Positions 9,200 to 19,404 of a stretch of 64,000 nt of DNA are shown here, in pieces. Numbering within the stretch: the stretch's first letter is position 1; each line of letters opens with the position of its first letter. The translations under genes were made by a program, and so were the position numbers. The stretch comes from Herminiimonas arsenicoxydans (lineage in GTDB: Bacteria > Pseudomonadota > Gammaproteobacteria > Burkholderiales > Burkholderiaceae_D), in assembly GCA_000026125.1 (NCBI GenBank), contig CU207211.1, positions 1,736,001 through 1,800,000 of the forward strand. The letters run 5' to 3'. The notes beneath the pieces are model-generated. The model was not told the origin of the DNA and made no database searches. It saw only the letters and a program-made list of their open reading frames with translations.

Positions 9200-9420
9200 G
9201 TTGAGTTGCCGGGGGTAGCCCGGCAGCTACTCACTTTTCTTGCTTCGCCAAGAAAAGTAAGCAAAAGAAGGCGACCGCACAGCCGCTGGCCCTTCGGGTT
9301 CCCGTTTGTGCAAATCAAAAAATGGGAAGCGAACGAAACTCGCCTTCGGCTCAAACAACGTTTACTTCTTTTTCCATTTTCTGCTTCGCACAAACGGCAG
9401 CGTCACAGCGGGTGAACTTC
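9200..9420 (+). repeat. Intergenic hairpin repeat, copy A (forward)
   Basis: This is a non-coding element about 220 bp long, found again in reverse orientation at 9540-9736. It begins with a GC-rich hairpin (GCCGGG, five bases, CCCGGC, at 9208-9224), then CTACTCAC, then a second hairpin (ACTTTTCTTG, CTTCGC, CAAGAAAAGT, at 9233-9258). It continues with AAGGCGA and, later, ACTCGCCTTCGGCTC, both shared with copy B. The 3' half diverges strongly from the other copy. It resembles dispersed intergenic repeats common in Burkholderiales genomes; no named family is claimed. Confidence 0.75.
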
Positions 9421-9478
9421 AACGACACAGCATTGGCGCGAGCTAACTCAACAATCAATGAGTTATTAAGGTGCAGAC

Positions 9479-9501
9479 GTTGCGGTTGCGGTTGCGGTTG
9501 C
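9479..9501 (+). repeat. Short tandem repeat (GTTGCG)x3.8
   Basis: The hexamer GTTGCG is repeated three full times plus five bases between the two facing repeat copies. Confidence 0.8.
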
Positions 9502-9539
9502 TTTTGACCTTAACCGCATGTGACGTTGCCAAGGCAAGC

Positions 9540-9736
9540 GGTCGCCAGGCGGATAAAGAGCGCAAACCTGTCTGAGCCGAAGGCGAGTTTGTTTGTGCTC
9601 CCGACTGACGATCGTTTGACTTGGGAACCCGCGCAGCGGGCAACGGCTTTGCGTCGCCTTTCTTTGCTCACTTTCTTTGGCGAAGCAAAGAAAGTGAGTA
9701 GCCGCCGGGCTATCCCCGGCATACCAACTCTCTACG
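9540..9736 (-). repeat. Intergenic hairpin repeat, copy B (reverse)
   Basis: On the minus strand this copy reads GCCGGG, five bases, CCCGGC (9704-9720), then CTACTCAC, then the second hairpin. The second hairpin has 13-bp arms (CTCACTTTCTTTG / CAAAGAAAGTGAG) around CTTCGC (9667-9698), and CTCGCCTTCGGCTC follows downstream. It is clearly homologous to copy A but differs in many positions. In the second hairpin both arms have changed together so pairing is kept. Confidence 0.75.
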
Positions 9737-9761
9737 GAGAGAGAAAAGCATTACCAATAAA

Positions 9762-9796
9762 AAAATGCCGTCCAGTCGAAAACTGAACGGCATTTT
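9762..9796 (-). terminator. Intrinsic terminator of purL
   Basis: A 15-bp stem (AAAATGCCGTTCAGT on the minus strand, one G-U pair) with a five-base loop is followed by a run of seven T on the minus strand. It lies 45 bases after the purL stop codon. Confidence 0.9.
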
Positions 9797-9840
9797 CAAT
9801 TGAGCCGCATTGCTACGGCAAACTCATGCAAGCCTGCTTA

Positions 9841-12800
9841 TCAGCCCACCCACTTGCGCGCATTGCGGAACATGCGCATCCACGGCGAATCTTCGCCCCA
9901 CGACTCTGGATGCCATGACTGCTGGACGCTGCGGAATACACGCTCTGCATGCGGCATCAGTACGGTAAAGCGGCCGTCCGGCGTCGTCACCGACGTAATG
10001 CCTTCCGGCGAACCGTTCGGATTGTACGGATAGGTTTCGCTGGTTTGCCCCTTGTTGTCGATGAAGCGCATCGCCACGATTGCCTTGTCGATGTCGCCCG
10101 TCAGGGAGAAATCTGCATAACCTTCACCATGTGCGATGGCTATCGGTGTCTGCGTACCGGCCATGTCATTGAAGAAGATCGACGGCGAATCCGTCACTTC
10201 GACCATCGAGAAACGCGCCTGGAACTGTTCCGCCTTGTTGCGCGTAAATTTCGGCCAGGCTTGTGCTCCCGGAATGATCGATTTCAGATTGCTCATCATC
10301 TGGCAGCCGTTGCAAATGCCCAGTGCAAACGTATCGGCGCGATCGAAGTAGATTGCGAACTCTTCTGCCAATTGCATGTTGAACAGAATTGTTTTTGCCC
10401 AGCCCTCGCCTGCACCCAGTACGTCGCCGTAGGAGAAGCCGCCGACGGCGATCATGCCCTTGAAATCGCTCAGATGTGCACGGCCGGTAATCAGGTCGCT
10501 CATGTGCACGTCGACTGCTTCGAAGCCCGACTTGTGCATGACGTATGCGGTTTCCACCTGCGAATTGACACCCTGCTCGCGCAGAATCGCCACGCGTGGC
10601 CGGGCACCCTTGGCAATGAACGGTGCAGCAATATCTTCCTGCGGATCGAAGGTCAGCACCGACTTGATGCCAGGATCCAGCTTGTCGAGGATGCGATCAT
10701 ATTCGGCATCGGCACAATCCGGATTGTCGCGCAGACGCGCAATACGCCAGCTGGTTTCGCTCCAGAAGCGATGCAGATCGATGCGCGACTGGCTGTAAAT
10801 CACCTTCGCATCGCGCGTGAATTCGATCATGTCGGTCTCATTCAGTTTGCCGACGATGTGGCTGCAGGCGCCGAGATTGTATTCGCGCAGCACATTCATG
10901 ACCTCCGACTTCTGCTCTGCACGTACCTGGATCACGGCGCCGAGCTCTTCATTGAACAAGGCGCGCAAGGTCATGTCATTACGGCGCGCGGACACCTGGT
11001 CAGCCCAGTTTTTCGCATCGCCGCCATCGCTGGCATGTTCGCCTTCCAGCGTCAGGATATCCAGATTGACCGACAGCCCGCTGTGACCGGCAAACGCCAT
11101 TTCGCACAAGGTCGCGAACAAGCCACCGTCGGATCTGTCGTGATACGCGAGCAGCTTCTGCTCCTTGTTCAAGCGCTGGATCGCGGCAAAGAATCCTTTC
11201 AGATCTTCTGCGCTATCGACGTCAGGCGTCTCGTTCCCGAGCTGCTGTATGACTTGTGCAAAGGCGGAAGCGCCCAGACGATTCTTGCCGCGGCCCAGAT
11301 CGATTGCGATCAGCACGGTGTCGCCGGCATCGGTACGCAGTTGCGGCGTCAGCGACTGACGCACGTCATGAACCGGTGCGAATGCGGATACGATCAGCGA
11401 AACCGGTGAAATGACAGCCTTGTCTTCCCCATCATCGTTCCATGTAGTACGCATCGACAATGAATCCTTGCCGACCGGGATGCTGATGCCCAGGGCTGGA
11501 CACAACTCCATCCCGACTGCTTTTACTGTATCGAACAGCGCGGCATCCTGGCCCGGCTGGCCGCAAGCGGCCATCCAGTTGGCGGACAGTTTGATATCGG
11601 AGATATCGGCGATCGGTGCAGCAGCAATATTGGTCAGCGCCTCACCGACGGCCATGCGGCCCGATGCGGCGGCATTGATGACAGCCAGCGGGGTACGCTC
11701 GCCCATCGCCATTGCCTCACCCAGATAGCCTTCGAAACTCATGGTGGTCACTGCGCAATCGGCTACCGGCACCTGCCATGGTCCGACCATCTGATCGCGT
11801 ACCGTAGTGCCGCCAACTGTGCGATCGCCTATCGTGATCAGGAAGGATTTGTCGGCTACCGTCGGCAGACGCAAAATGCGTATCGAGGCTTCCAGCAAAT
11901 CGATGCCCGTCAAATCGACAGCAGGCAAAGTTTGTTTAACGTGACTGACGTCCCTATGCATTTTCGGCGGTTTGCCGAGCAAGACATCCATCGGCATATC
12001 GACCGGCTCGTTGCCGTGCTGCGGATCGATCACCTTCAGCTGGCGTTCTTCAGTAGCAGTGCCGACTACGGCAAACAGACAGCGTTCGCGTTCGCACAGA
12101 TACTGGAACTGCGGCAGGCTTTCCGGCGCAATCGCCAGTACATAACGTTCCTGCGACTCATTGCTCCAGATTTCCTTCGGCGCCATGCCGCTTTCTTCCA
12201 GCGGTACCGCGCGCAAATCAAAGATTGCACCGCGTTTCGCATCATTGGTGATTTCCGGAAAGGCGTTCGACAAACCGCCGGCGCCTACGTCGTGAATGGA
12301 CAGGATGGGATTGTTATCCTGCATCGCCCAGCATGCATTGATGACTTCCTGCGCGCGTCGTTCCATTTCCGGATTGCCGCGTTGTACCGAATCGAAATCC
12401 AGATCGGCAGTATTCGTTCCCGTTGCCATCGACGAGGCAGCGCTGCCGCCCATACCGATACGCATGCCGGGGCCGCCAAGCTGGATCAGTAGACTGCCAA
12501 CCGGCAGGTCGTGCTTCTTCGTATGAATCGCGGCGATGCTGCCTATGCCGCCCGCGATCATGATCGGCTTGTGATACCCGTTAACCGCACCCGCAACATT
12601 TTGTTCGTAGGTGCGGAAATAGCCGCCCAGATTCGGGCGACCGAATTCATTGTTGAATGCGGCCGCGCCTATCGGACCTTCGATCATGATTTGCAGCGGC
12701 GAAGCGATGCGGTCCGGCTTGCCGTATGCGTTCGATTTTGTGTCGTCTGTTACTGCCACAGTGACATCGTGATCGTTTTCCCACTGTTGTACGCCATCCG

Positions 12801-13851
12801 GCAACATCAGATTGGAAACGGTAAAGCCACTCAAGCCGGCCTTGGGTTTGGCGCCGCGACCGGTTGCACCCTCATCGCGAATTTCACCGCCGGCCCCGGT
12901 AGAAGCACCGGGGAACGGCGAGATCGCAGTCGGATGATTGTGCGTCTCGACCTTCATCAGGATATGCGTCAACTCTTCCGACGCAGCGTACACGTTGCCG
13001 CTGGCAGCGCCACGCGGATAGAAGCGCGTGACGGTTGCGCCTTCGATCACGGACGAGTTGTCGCTATACGCCACGACAGTGCCGCGCGGCGCCAGTTGAT
13101 GCGTATTCTTGATCATCGCGAACAGGGACATATCCTGTTTCACGCCATCGATAGTCCAGTCGGCATTGAATATCTTGTGACGGCAATGTTCGCTATTGGC
13201 TTGCGCGAACATCATCAGTTCAACGTCGGTCGGATTGCGCTTGGCCGTCGTGAAGGCGGTCAGCAGATAATCGATTTCATCGTCGGACAAGGCCAGGCCA
13301 AGTTCGGTATTGGCTTGCTCCAGCGCCGACTTGCCGCCCTGCGCGATATCAATGAAGGCCAATGGCTTGGCTTGCAGTTCACGAAACAGGCCGGATGCCT
13401 CGTCGGCACTGCGCAATACCATTTCTGTCATACGGTCATGCAGCAAGGCTTGCACCGCAACGATAGCCTCGCCGGAGAGTTTTTTCACGCCGCCGAGCAA
13501 ACCGGATTTCAGGTGCACGATATAGCGAATGCCGCGTTCTATCCGGTGAATATCAGTCATGCCGCAGTTATGCGCGATATCGGTCGCCTTGCTGGCCCAG
13601 GGCGAAATCGTCCCGAAACGCGGGATCACGACAAATTCCTCGCCTTCCAGTTTTGCAGAAAATGGTTCGCCGTAGGTCAGCAAACCGTTGAGGCGCTTGA
13701 CGTCATCCGGCGCAATGGCTGCCGGAGAATCGACGAAATGCAGAAACTGTCCGGTCACGCCGGCAATTGCATGATCAATTTCTTGCAGTTGCAGTAAGAG
13801 ACGTTCGGTACGAAAGGCAGACAGGGCGTTGGAACCTGGCAAAATCAGCAT
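9841..13851 (-). CDS. purL: Phosphoribosylformylglycinamidine synthase (FGAM synthetase)
   Basis: PurL carries out the fourth step of purine synthesis, converting FGAR, glutamine and ATP to FGAM. This is the large single-chain type of 1,336 residues, normal for Proteobacteria. From the N-terminus there is a PurS-like domain, a linker, and two AIR synthase-like halves with motifs such as [27 protein letters not shown] and [15 protein letters not shown]-terminal class I glutaminase has the nucleophile Cys in GICNGCQM and the His-Glu pair in the last 60 residues ([13 protein letters not shown] region). The enzyme is cytoplasmic. The gene is transcribed alone; its upstream 128 bp is shared with the terminator of the next minus-strand gene. 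Confidence 0.98.
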   Translation of the reverse strand: MLILPGSNALSAFRTERLLLQLQEIDHAIAGVTGQFLHFVDSPAAIAPDDVKRLNGLLTYGEPFSAKLEGEEFVVIPRFGTISPWASKATDIAHNCGMTDIHRIERGIRYIVHLKSGLLGGVKKLSGEAIVAVQALLHDRMTEMVLRSADEASGLFRELQAKPLAFIDIAQGGKSALEQANTELGLALSDDEIDYLLTAFTTAKRNPTDVELMMFAQANSEHCRHKIFNADWTIDGVKQDMSLFAMIKNTHQLAPRGTVVAYSDNSSVIEGATVTRFYPRGAASGNVYAASEELTHILMKVETHNHPTAISPFPGASTGAGGEIRDEGATGRGAKPKAGLSGFTVSNLMLPDGVQQWENDHDVTVAVTDDTKSNAYGKPDRIASPLQIMIEGPIGAAAFNNEFGRPNLGGYFRTYEQNVAGAVNGYHKPIMIAGGIGSIAAIHTKKHDLPVGSLLIQLGGPGMRIGMGGSAASSMATGTNTADLDFDSVQRGNPEMERRAQEVINACWAMQDNNPILSIHDVGAGGLSNAFPEITNDAKRGAIFDLRAVPLEESGMAPKEIWSNESQERYVLAIAPESLPQFQYLCERERCLFAVVGTATEERQLKVIDPQHGNEPVDMPMDVLLGKPPKMHRDVSHVKQTLPAVDLTGIDLLEASIRILRLPTVADKSFLITIGDRTVGGTTVRDQMVGPWQVPVADCAVTTMSFEGYLGEAMAMGERTPLAVINAAASGRMAVGEALTNIAAAPIADISDIKLSANWMAACGQPGQDAALFDTVKAVGMELCPALGISIPVGKDSLSMRTTWNDDGEDKAVISPVSLIVSAFAPVHDVRQSLTPQLRTDAGDTVLIAIDLGRGKNRLGASAFAQVIQQLGNETPDVDSAEDLKGFFAAIQRLNKEQKLLAYHDRSDGGLFATLCEMAFAGHSGLSVNLDILTLEGEHASDGGDAKNWADQVSARRNDMTLRALFNEELGAVIQVRAEQKSEVMNVLREYNLGACSHIVGKLNETDMIEFTRDAKVIYSQSRIDLHRFWSETSWRIARLRDNPDCADAEYDRILDKLDPGIKSVLTFDPQEDIAAPFIAKGARPRVAILREQGVNSQVETAYVMHKSGFEAVDVHMSDLITGRAHLSDFKGMIAVGGFSYGDVLGAGEGWAKTILFNMQLAEEFAIYFDRADTFALGICNGCQMMSNLKSIIPGAQAWPKFTRNKAEQFQARFSMVEVTDSPSIFFNDMAGTQTPIAIAHGEGYADFSLTGDIDKAIVAMRFIDNKGQTSETYPYNPNGSPEGITSVTTPDGRFTVLMPHAERVFRSVQQSWHPESWGEDSPWMRMFRNARKWVG

Positions 13852-13979
13852 GGCGAGAAGGTAGTTGATGCAGAAAAGCAGAGTAAATCCGCTGCCATCC
13901 TGCGAGTTAAATCAGAAAGCGTGATTATACCGCGAGAGCCTGCATTAACTGCCAGAACGACCACTATTGTTCCGTTAAA

Positions 13980-14021
13980 AATGAAATAAGGGGTGCATTT
14001 TCATGCGCGCCTTATTTCATT
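13980..14021 (-). terminator. Intrinsic terminator of the DoxX gene
   Basis: A long hairpin with outer arms AATGAAATAAGG / CCTTATTTCATT and an inner GCAT-TTTC-ATGC extension is followed by TTTTT on the minus strand. It lies 28 bases after the DoxX stop codon and just before the purL upstream region. Confidence 0.82.
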
Positions 14022-14048
14022 ATCGCCGCCCGCTTTTGCAAAGCGCCG

Positions 14049-14453
14049 TCAATTCCATCTACCGCCACGACCACCCAGGCTGAAGCGCCCCGCTCCCAAC
14101 AACAGGATTGCCAGGGCGACGACCAGAAACATGCCCTGCAATTCCAGCGACCAGCCGCCCTGGTTGTTCAGCGTCAGCAATTGCTTCATATGCACCAGGA
14201 AAACGGCAAACACCATATTGCCGGCAATGATCAATGCACCCACACGCGACCAGATACCGACGATCAATAGAATGGGCGCAATCACTTCACCCAGATAAAC
14301 CAGATAGCCCAGCGCAGCCGGCAGCCCCGCTGCGCTTACCACACCGAGGATGTAAGCTGGTCCGGCAACGATTTTTGCAATGCCGTGCAACAGTATCAAG
14401 ATGCCCAGCACCAGCCTTAACAGTAATTTCCCGAGGTCATCAGCATTTTGCAT
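14049..14453 (-). CDS. DoxX family membrane protein
   Basis: This is a 134-residue membrane protein with four predicted helices. The LLLRLVLGILILLHGIAKI N-terminus and the YLGEVIAPILLIVGIWSR segment are typical of the DoxX/YphA family. Members are found with thiosulfate:quinone oxidoreductase or oxidative-stress systems, but most bacterial copies have no defined role. The C-terminus is short and rich in Gly and Arg. The gene is alone, with its own terminator. Function beyond membrane location is not inferred. Confidence 0.88.
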   Translation of the reverse strand: MQNADDLGKLLLRLVLGILILLHGIAKIVAGPAYILGVVSAAGLPAALGYLVYLGEVIAPILLIVGIWSRVGALIIAGNMVFAVFLVHMKQLLTLNNQGGWSLELQGMFLVVALAILLLGAGRFSLGGRGGRWN

Positions 14454-14636
14454 AATATTCGTCCTTGATTAGTTGGGGATCAGAGCGATCGGTCTGCATG
14501 TATTACACGAGACGCCAGTATGGATCGTTTCCGGCCAGGCATTATTTTTATTGCCATTAGAATAATACTCCCGCCTCTGAAAATGGGAAAGTCGTCAAAT
14601 GGCGCCGGCGCATTTGCCTGTATCGATTTGCTCGCC

Positions 14637-15800
14637 CTACTCGCCAAGCAATTCGGCAATCACCTGCCATCCTTCTATATGTTCGGAAATCACCTTGACG
14701 ATCACAATGATGGGTATGCCGAGCAGCATGCCCCATACGCCCCATAACCAGGTCCAGAACAGCAGCGACACAAATACCGCCACCGTATTCATTTTTGCGA
14801 TGCGTCCGGTCATCCATGTGGTCACGAAGGTGCCCACCAGAGTGGCTATGATCAGCGTAAGGCCGGCAACCGTCAGTACCGATGAAAATGTTTCAAACTG
14901 CATGAAGGCGGTTACGCCGGTGGCGGCCACTATCAGCAGCGGCCCGAAGTAGGGAATGATGTGCAGGAACCCCGCCGCGACCGCCCAGGCGCCGGCATTT
15001 TCCAGGCCGACCCAACGCAAGGCGATCCACATCAGCAAACCGAACAGGATATTGGTCACCAGCAGCATCAGCATGTAATGCTGTATCGATGTATTGATTG
15101 CATCCAGAATATTGACTGTAATTTTGCGCGAAGACAGTGATCTGCCGCTGATTTTCACCAGCTTGCGCTTGAACATGTCGCCCGACACCAGAAAGAAAAA
15201 CACCAGGAAAATCACCATCAGCACCTGACTCGCAAAGGCGGCGGCCCCCATCGAACCGGCCCACAGCCACTGACTCAGATTGAAGACCGATTGCTCGGCC
15301 GCCGTATTCTTGACGAGCGGGCGCACACCGGCCGCCTGATTGGTTGCCTTTTCAATTTCCGTCGCTGCTGCCTGCATCTGCTGAATCGTGCTGGTTTGAT
15401 CTTTTTGCAGATGCTTGAGCGAACGTGTCAGCTTTTGTGTCGCGGTCGGCAGGCTGACCAGAATCGAATTGAATTCATCGCGCAAATTATTCGCTGTCCA
15501 CAAGGCGCTGGATAAAATCGCGGCAATGACAAACAGGGTACCCACCATGCGCGGAATACGAATGCGCTCCAGCCAGACGACCAGCGGGTTCAAGGTATAG
15601 GCAATGAAGATGCCAAATACCAGCGGGATGAAAAATTTATGCGCGGCAGATAATGCAAATACAAATGCCACACTGGCCAGTATCGTCAGGGAGATGCTGC
15701 GCCCATTGACCGGAATCTGAATGTGCGCGGCCTCGCCTGTAGCGGATGCAAGCCTGATCTCATCCGGCACTTCCTTGTGATTCGCATTCTGCTCGGTCAT
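14637..15800 (-). CDS. AI-2E family (PerM-type) permease
   Basis: This 387-residue integral membrane protein of the AI-2E transporter family has a hydrophilic N-terminus of about 35 residues. A pair of helices with the FFIPLVFGIFIAYTLNPLV motif follows, then a soluble loop of roughly 100 residues, and finally a cluster of five or six helices with FLHIIPYFGPLL and the C-terminal GMLLGIPIIVIVKVI motif. The family includes the E. coli TqsA and PerM proteins and Na+/H+ antiporter-like members. Despite the name, most copies are not shown to move autoinducer-2. The substrate here is unknown. Confidence 0.92.
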   Translation of the reverse strand: MTEQNANHKEVPDEIRLASATGEAAHIQIPVNGRSISLTILASVAFVFALSAAHKFFIPLVFGIFIAYTLNPLVVWLERIRIPRMVGTLFVIAAILSSALWTANNLRDEFNSILVSLPTATQKLTRSLKHLQKDQTSTIQQMQAAATEIEKATNQAAGVRPLVKNTAAEQSVFNLSQWLWAGSMGAAAFASQVLMVIFLVFFFLVSGDMFKRKLVKISGRSLSSRKITVNILDAINTSIQHYMLMLLVTNILFGLLMWIALRWVGLENAGAWAVAAGFLHIIPYFGPLLIVAATGVTAFMQFETFSSVLTVAGLTLIIATLVGTFVTTWMTGRIAKMNTVAVFVSLLFWTWLWGVWGMLLGIPIIVIVKVISEHIEGWQVIAELLGE

Positions 15801-16130
15801 GATTGTGTGCTTGAAAAATTACTGCAGAGAGTGGCTGCTATCGAATAAGTGATTGCATGTAAACGAAGCAATTGTCCCATATGCTTTTATGGAAAGCATG
15901 CTAATTCAGACGCAAATCAATATAGATATCTTTATGTGCGACAACGTACAGATGGACGCCGATGACAGCGTTAGACTTGGCGCAAGAAGCTGTTGTGCAG
16001 GCATGCATAGCGCATCCGCATTTTCATCGGCGCACAGCGTTTTGCAGAAAAATCTGCAACGATGAAAAGAGACATTGAAGTTGTTGCAACGAGCATTCCA
16101 CAATGAACCATAACTCGAAAGGAAATTGCC
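15801..16130 (+). other. Divergent intergenic region, permease to small membrane protein
   Basis: This 330-bp gap must hold promoters for the minus-strand permease and the plus-strand small gene. I see no hexamer pair good enough to assign. It contains one short hairpin (GCAGA, AAAA, TCTGC) near 16043-16056. The last bases, AAAGGAAATTGCC, form the ribosome site for the gene at 16131. Confidence 0.5.
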
Positions 16131-16280
16131 ATGCTCTATACCATTGCAGTCGTACTCGTCATCCTGTGGCTGATCGGCCTGGTCAGCTCTTATACCATCG
16201 GCGGTTTGATTCATATTCTGCTGGTGATCGCCATTGTGATTATCCTGTTACGCATTATCAGCGGCCGCAAGCCCTTGTAA
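16131..16280 (+). CDS. Lmo0937-type small membrane protein (DUF5670)
   Basis: A 49-residue protein starts MLYTIAVVLVILWLIGL and carries two hydrophobic helices separated by a short SSYTIGG turn, ending in RIISGRKPL. This matches the Lmo0937 family of tiny membrane proteins, which are widespread and of unknown function. A clear AAAGGA ribosome site lies seven bases before the ATG, and a perfect terminator follows 55 bases after the stop. Together they support a real, independently transcribed gene despite its size. Family members are often reported as stress-responsive; that is not shown here. Confidence 0.85.
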   Translation: MLYTIAVVLVILWLIGLVSSYTIGGLIHILLVIAIVIILLRIISGRKPL

Positions 16281-16335
16281 TAGGCGCATGAAATCAGCCA
16301 ATATCCGGCCTGCCGGAATAGGCCGGATGTATGCG

Positions 16336-16368
16336 AAAAAAGCTGTGCCGATCCGGCACAGCTTTTTT
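16336..16368 (+). terminator. Intrinsic terminator after the small membrane protein gene
   Basis: A perfect 15-bp stem (AAAAAAGCTGTGCCG with its complement) and a three-base loop ends in six T. Confidence 0.93.
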
Positions 16369-16533
16369 ATTATTCAATCGACATCAAATATCCGCACTCC
16401 TCCCACTATCAAGCTTTTGTCCAACACCTGATATCGATTTCCTGCAATTTATTGTTAATTCCCCACCTTCTGCTGGCCTCTTTGCACGCCGGCTTGGTAA
16501 CATGCATGGCTAAATTCAGGAGGGGTAGAAGTA

Positions 16534-17778
16534 ATGCAAGTAGCAGTTGTTGGTGCCGGTGTAGTCGGGGTCTGTACTGCGTATTTTTTAGCCGAGGCAG
16601 GACATCAAGTGGTGGTCATCGAACGTCGCAACAATGTGGCGGAAGAAGCCAGCTTCGGCGACTCAGGCATTCTTGCGCCAGCCAGCATTGCACCGTGGGC
16701 AGCGCCCGGCGCCGCAAAATCCCTGCTCTCTCATCTGCTCAAATCCGAATCGCCCCTGCTGTTCAATCGGATGCTGGATCCTTCGATGTGGCGCTGGATA
16801 CGGCGCTGGCTGAAAGAATGCGATATCGAGCGTTATCAGATCAACCGCAACCGCATGCAACGCATTGCTTTTTACAGCGATCAAATCATGCGGCAATTGC
16901 GCGAACTGCATCAGCTGGATTATGAGCAGGCGCCCGGTTACTTGCAATTATTTCGCTCCGAACGCGATCTGCAACTGGCAAAACCCGCTTTCGATTTTCT
17001 TGCCGCGCATGGCATTCCTCACGATTTTCCGGATGCAGATGGCGCGCGTGCGATAGAACCCGCATTGAATCCGCATACGCCGCTTGCCGGCAGCCTGCAC
17101 CTGCCGACTGACGAATCCGGCAACTGTCCTTTGTTCACGCGCCAGATGCGCCAGCTTGCACAAGCCATCGGCGTGGAATTTCATTTTGGCTGCAACGTCA
17201 AATCGATACGGCAATCCGAACACGGTGTGGATATCCAGATAGAAGACCGCAGCTTTGCCGCCGACCGGGTGGTGCTGGCAAGCGGCGCCGACAGCAGCAA
17301 GCTGCTCGCACCGCTGGGTTTGCATTTACCGGTCTATCCGGTAAAAAGCTATTCGGCGACGGCCACTATCCGCAATTTCGAATCGGCGCCAGTGGCCGCC
17401 TTGATGGATGAATCCTACAAGGTCGCCATCACGCGCATGGGCAATCGCATCCGCATCTCAGGCATGGCAGAGCTGGGGGCGCGCACGTCGGACTTGCGCC
17501 AGGCCGGATTGAATACCCTGCTTAAAGTCGGCTACGACTGGTTTCCGGATGCATGCAACTACAACACTGCTGCGTTCTGGTCCGGCACCAGTCTGATGTT
17601 GCCGGACGGCCCGCCGCTCATAGGTGCAACGCAAGTCAGGAATGTCTACGTTAACATCGGCCACGGTTCTACCGGCTGGGCCATGGCGGCAGGTTCAGCC
17701 AGGGTATTGGCGGATATCGTTTCAGGTCGTACCCCGGATATCGATCTCGACGGTTTGACACCATTGCGGTTTCGCTGA
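16534..17778 (+). CDS. dadA: D-amino acid dehydrogenase (DadA family FAD oxidoreductase)
   Basis: This 414-residue flavoprotein belongs to the DadA/DAO superfamily and oxidatively deaminates D-amino acids, passing electrons to the respiratory chain at the inner membrane face. The N-terminal FAD-binding motif is VVGAGVVGVCTAYFLAEAG with the acidic end of the second strand in VVVIERR. The C-terminal region has WSGTSLMLPDGPPLIG and NIGHGSTGWAMA, typical of DadA. A strong AGGAGGGG ribosome site precedes the ATG. The usual partner, a catabolic alanine racemase, is not adjacent; the alr in this window lies 18 kb away. Substrate range cannot be read from the sequence, so glycine-oxidase-like activity remains possible. 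Confidence 0.88.
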   Translation: MQVAVVGAGVVGVCTAYFLAEAGHQVVVIERRNNVAEEASFGDSGILAPASIAPWAAPGAAKSLLSHLLKSESPLLFNRMLDPSMWRWIRRWLKECDIERYQINRNRMQRIAFYSDQIMRQLRELHQLDYEQAPGYLQLFRSERDLQLAKPAFDFLAAHGIPHDFPDADGARAIEPALNPHTPLAGSLHLPTDESGNCPLFTRQMRQLAQAIGVEFHFGCNVKSIRQSEHGVDIQIEDRSFAADRVVLASGADSSKLLAPLGLHLPVYPVKSYSATATIRNFESAPVAALMDESYKVAITRMGNRIRISGMAELGARTSDLRQAGLNTLLKVGYDWFPDACNYNTAAFWSGTSLMLPDGPPLIGATQVRNVYVNIGHGSTGWAMAAGSARVLADIVSGRTPDIDLDGLTPLRFR

Positions 17779-17859
17779 TTTCAGCGGACGGATTGCGCTA
17801 GAATCAGATCAAGCTGTGCCGGCATCCTGCCTTGCACATTTTTTTGATCGCGCCTTCTG

Positions 17860-19404
17860 ATGACAAACCATCGCCCTGCCCTTTACAAAGTTGCAGAGAT
17901 TCGCCAGATCGAACAAGCTGCACACGCTGCACTTCCACATTATTTCCTGATGCAACGCGCCGGTACGGCGGCAGCCGAATATGTCCGGCAACTGCTCTGC
18001 AATCATCATGATGTCGCCGTTCTGGCGCTGGTCGGGCCCGGCAATAATGGCGGCGATGCGCTTGAGGCAGCGAGCCAGCTGGCGCACTACGGCCTGCAGG
18101 TCTCGATCCATCTGACAGGCGATCCGGCGCAACTGCCAGCCGATGCGCAACAAGCCTTGCAACACGCCCAGGGCAGCCCTGCCACTTTCATCGATCGCTC
18201 AGCCATAGGCGCAAACGCCTGGACATTGGTAATCGATGGCTTGTTCGGCATCGGGCTGGCACGCGCCATCACGGGTGAAATATCCGATCTGATCAAGCAG
18301 ATCAATTCTTTGCACTGTCATGTTTTGGCGCTGGATGTTCCGAGCGGATTGAATGCGGACAGCGGCACCATCGTCGGCGGCAGTAGCGGCAGCATCATCC
18401 GGGCCACACACACGATTACCTTCATCGGCGACAAACCGGGCTTGCATACCTGCGATGGTCGCGATTACGCCGGGGAGGTTCTCGTCAGCGATCTGGCAAT
18501 CGATCCGCAACTGTTTCCACCCGCCTCCATGCAGTTAAATCATGTTGCCCTGTTTTCTGCCGAGCTGCAGCCCAGACGGCACAATTCACACAAGGGAAGT
18601 TATGGCGATGTCAGCGTACTCGGCGGTGCGCACGGCATGGTCGGCGCGGCAGTCATGGCCGCGCGCACTGCAGCCAACTGCGGTGCCGGCCGCGTATTCG
18701 TCGCCTGTATTTCAGAGGCACCTGCTTACGACAGTGTACAACCGGAACTGATGTGCCGCCTGGCTGCACATATCGATTTCGACAGCACGACCATTGTCGC
18801 CGGGCCGGGATTGGGCGACTCGCGCACAGCGCACGATTTTCTCGTCAAGGCACTGGCAACGCATACGCCTCTGGTGCTGGATGCGGATGCATTGAATCTT
18901 GTTTCCATGGAAGCAGGCTTGCAGCAAAGACTGGCGGCGCGCGAAGCACCGGCACTAATGACGCCCCATCCTTTGGAAGCTGCACGCCTGCTCGGCATCA
19001 CCGTGCAGCAGGTGCAAGCGGATCGCATCGCCGCAGCGCACGCACTCGCAGCCAGGTTCAATGCCACAGCAATTCTGAAAGGTTCTGGCACTATCATAGC
19101 GGCGCCGAGCGGCATCATCGTCGTCAACCCTACCGGAAATCCGGCGCTTGCCACTGCCGGCTCTGGCGATGTGCTGTCGGGATTATGCGGCGCCCTGCTG
19201 GCACAGGGCTGGCCGGTATGGGAAGCGGCGCTGGCGGCCGTATGGTTGCATGGCAAGGCAGCCGACAATCTGGTTCAGGACGGCATAGGCCCGATCGGAC
19301 TTACCGCCAGCGAATTAATTCCGGCAATACGTGCCGTGCTGAATCAATTAGTACTGCAACAGCACACACGCCTAATCAGACCAGGCGGCCTGCCGCAATC
19401 GTGA
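17860..19404 (+). CDS. nnr: Bifunctional NAD(P)H-hydrate epimerase / ADP-dependent dehydratase
   Basis: This metabolite-repair enzyme restores hydrated NADH and NADPH. The N-terminal YjeF domain (about residues 1-225) is the epimerase, with the VGPGNNGGDALEAA motif and the LDVPSGLNADSG motif. The C-terminal ribokinase-like domain (about 235-500) is the dehydratase, with the VAGPGLG, LDADALNL, TPHPLEAARLL and AGSGDVLSG motifs. The 514-residue length is normal for the fused bacterial form. The ribosome site is weak. The last 29 bases overlap, tail to tail, the 3' end of the converging ABC ATPase gene. Confidence 0.96.
   Translation: MTNHRPALYKVAEIRQIEQAAHAALPHYFLMQRAGTAAAEYVRQLLCNHHDVAVLALVGPGNNGGDALEAASQLAHYGLQVSIHLTGDPAQLPADAQQALQHAQGSPATFIDRSAIGANAWTLVIDGLFGIGLARAITGEISDLIKQINSLHCHVLALDVPSGLNADSGTIVGGSSGSIIRATHTITFIGDKPGLHTCDGRDYAGEVLVSDLAIDPQLFPPASMQLNHVALFSAELQPRRHNSHKGSYGDVSVLGGAHGMVGAAVMAARTAANCGAGRVFVACISEAPAYDSVQPELMCRLAAHIDFDSTTIVAGPGLGDSRTAHDFLVKALATHTPLVLDADALNLVSMEAGLQQRLAAREAPALMTPHPLEAARLLGITVQQVQADRIAAAHALAARFNATAILKGSGTIIAAPSGIIVVNPTGNPALATAGSGDVLSGLCGALLAQGWPVWEAALAAVWLHGKAADNLVQDGIGPIGLTASELIPAIRAVLNQLVLQQHTRLIRPGGLPQS

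Noticed and set aside
12511..13797. Long plus-strand frames (428 and 486 codons) opposite purL.
   Set aside because: They are shadows of purL with no recognisable motif and no ribosome site.
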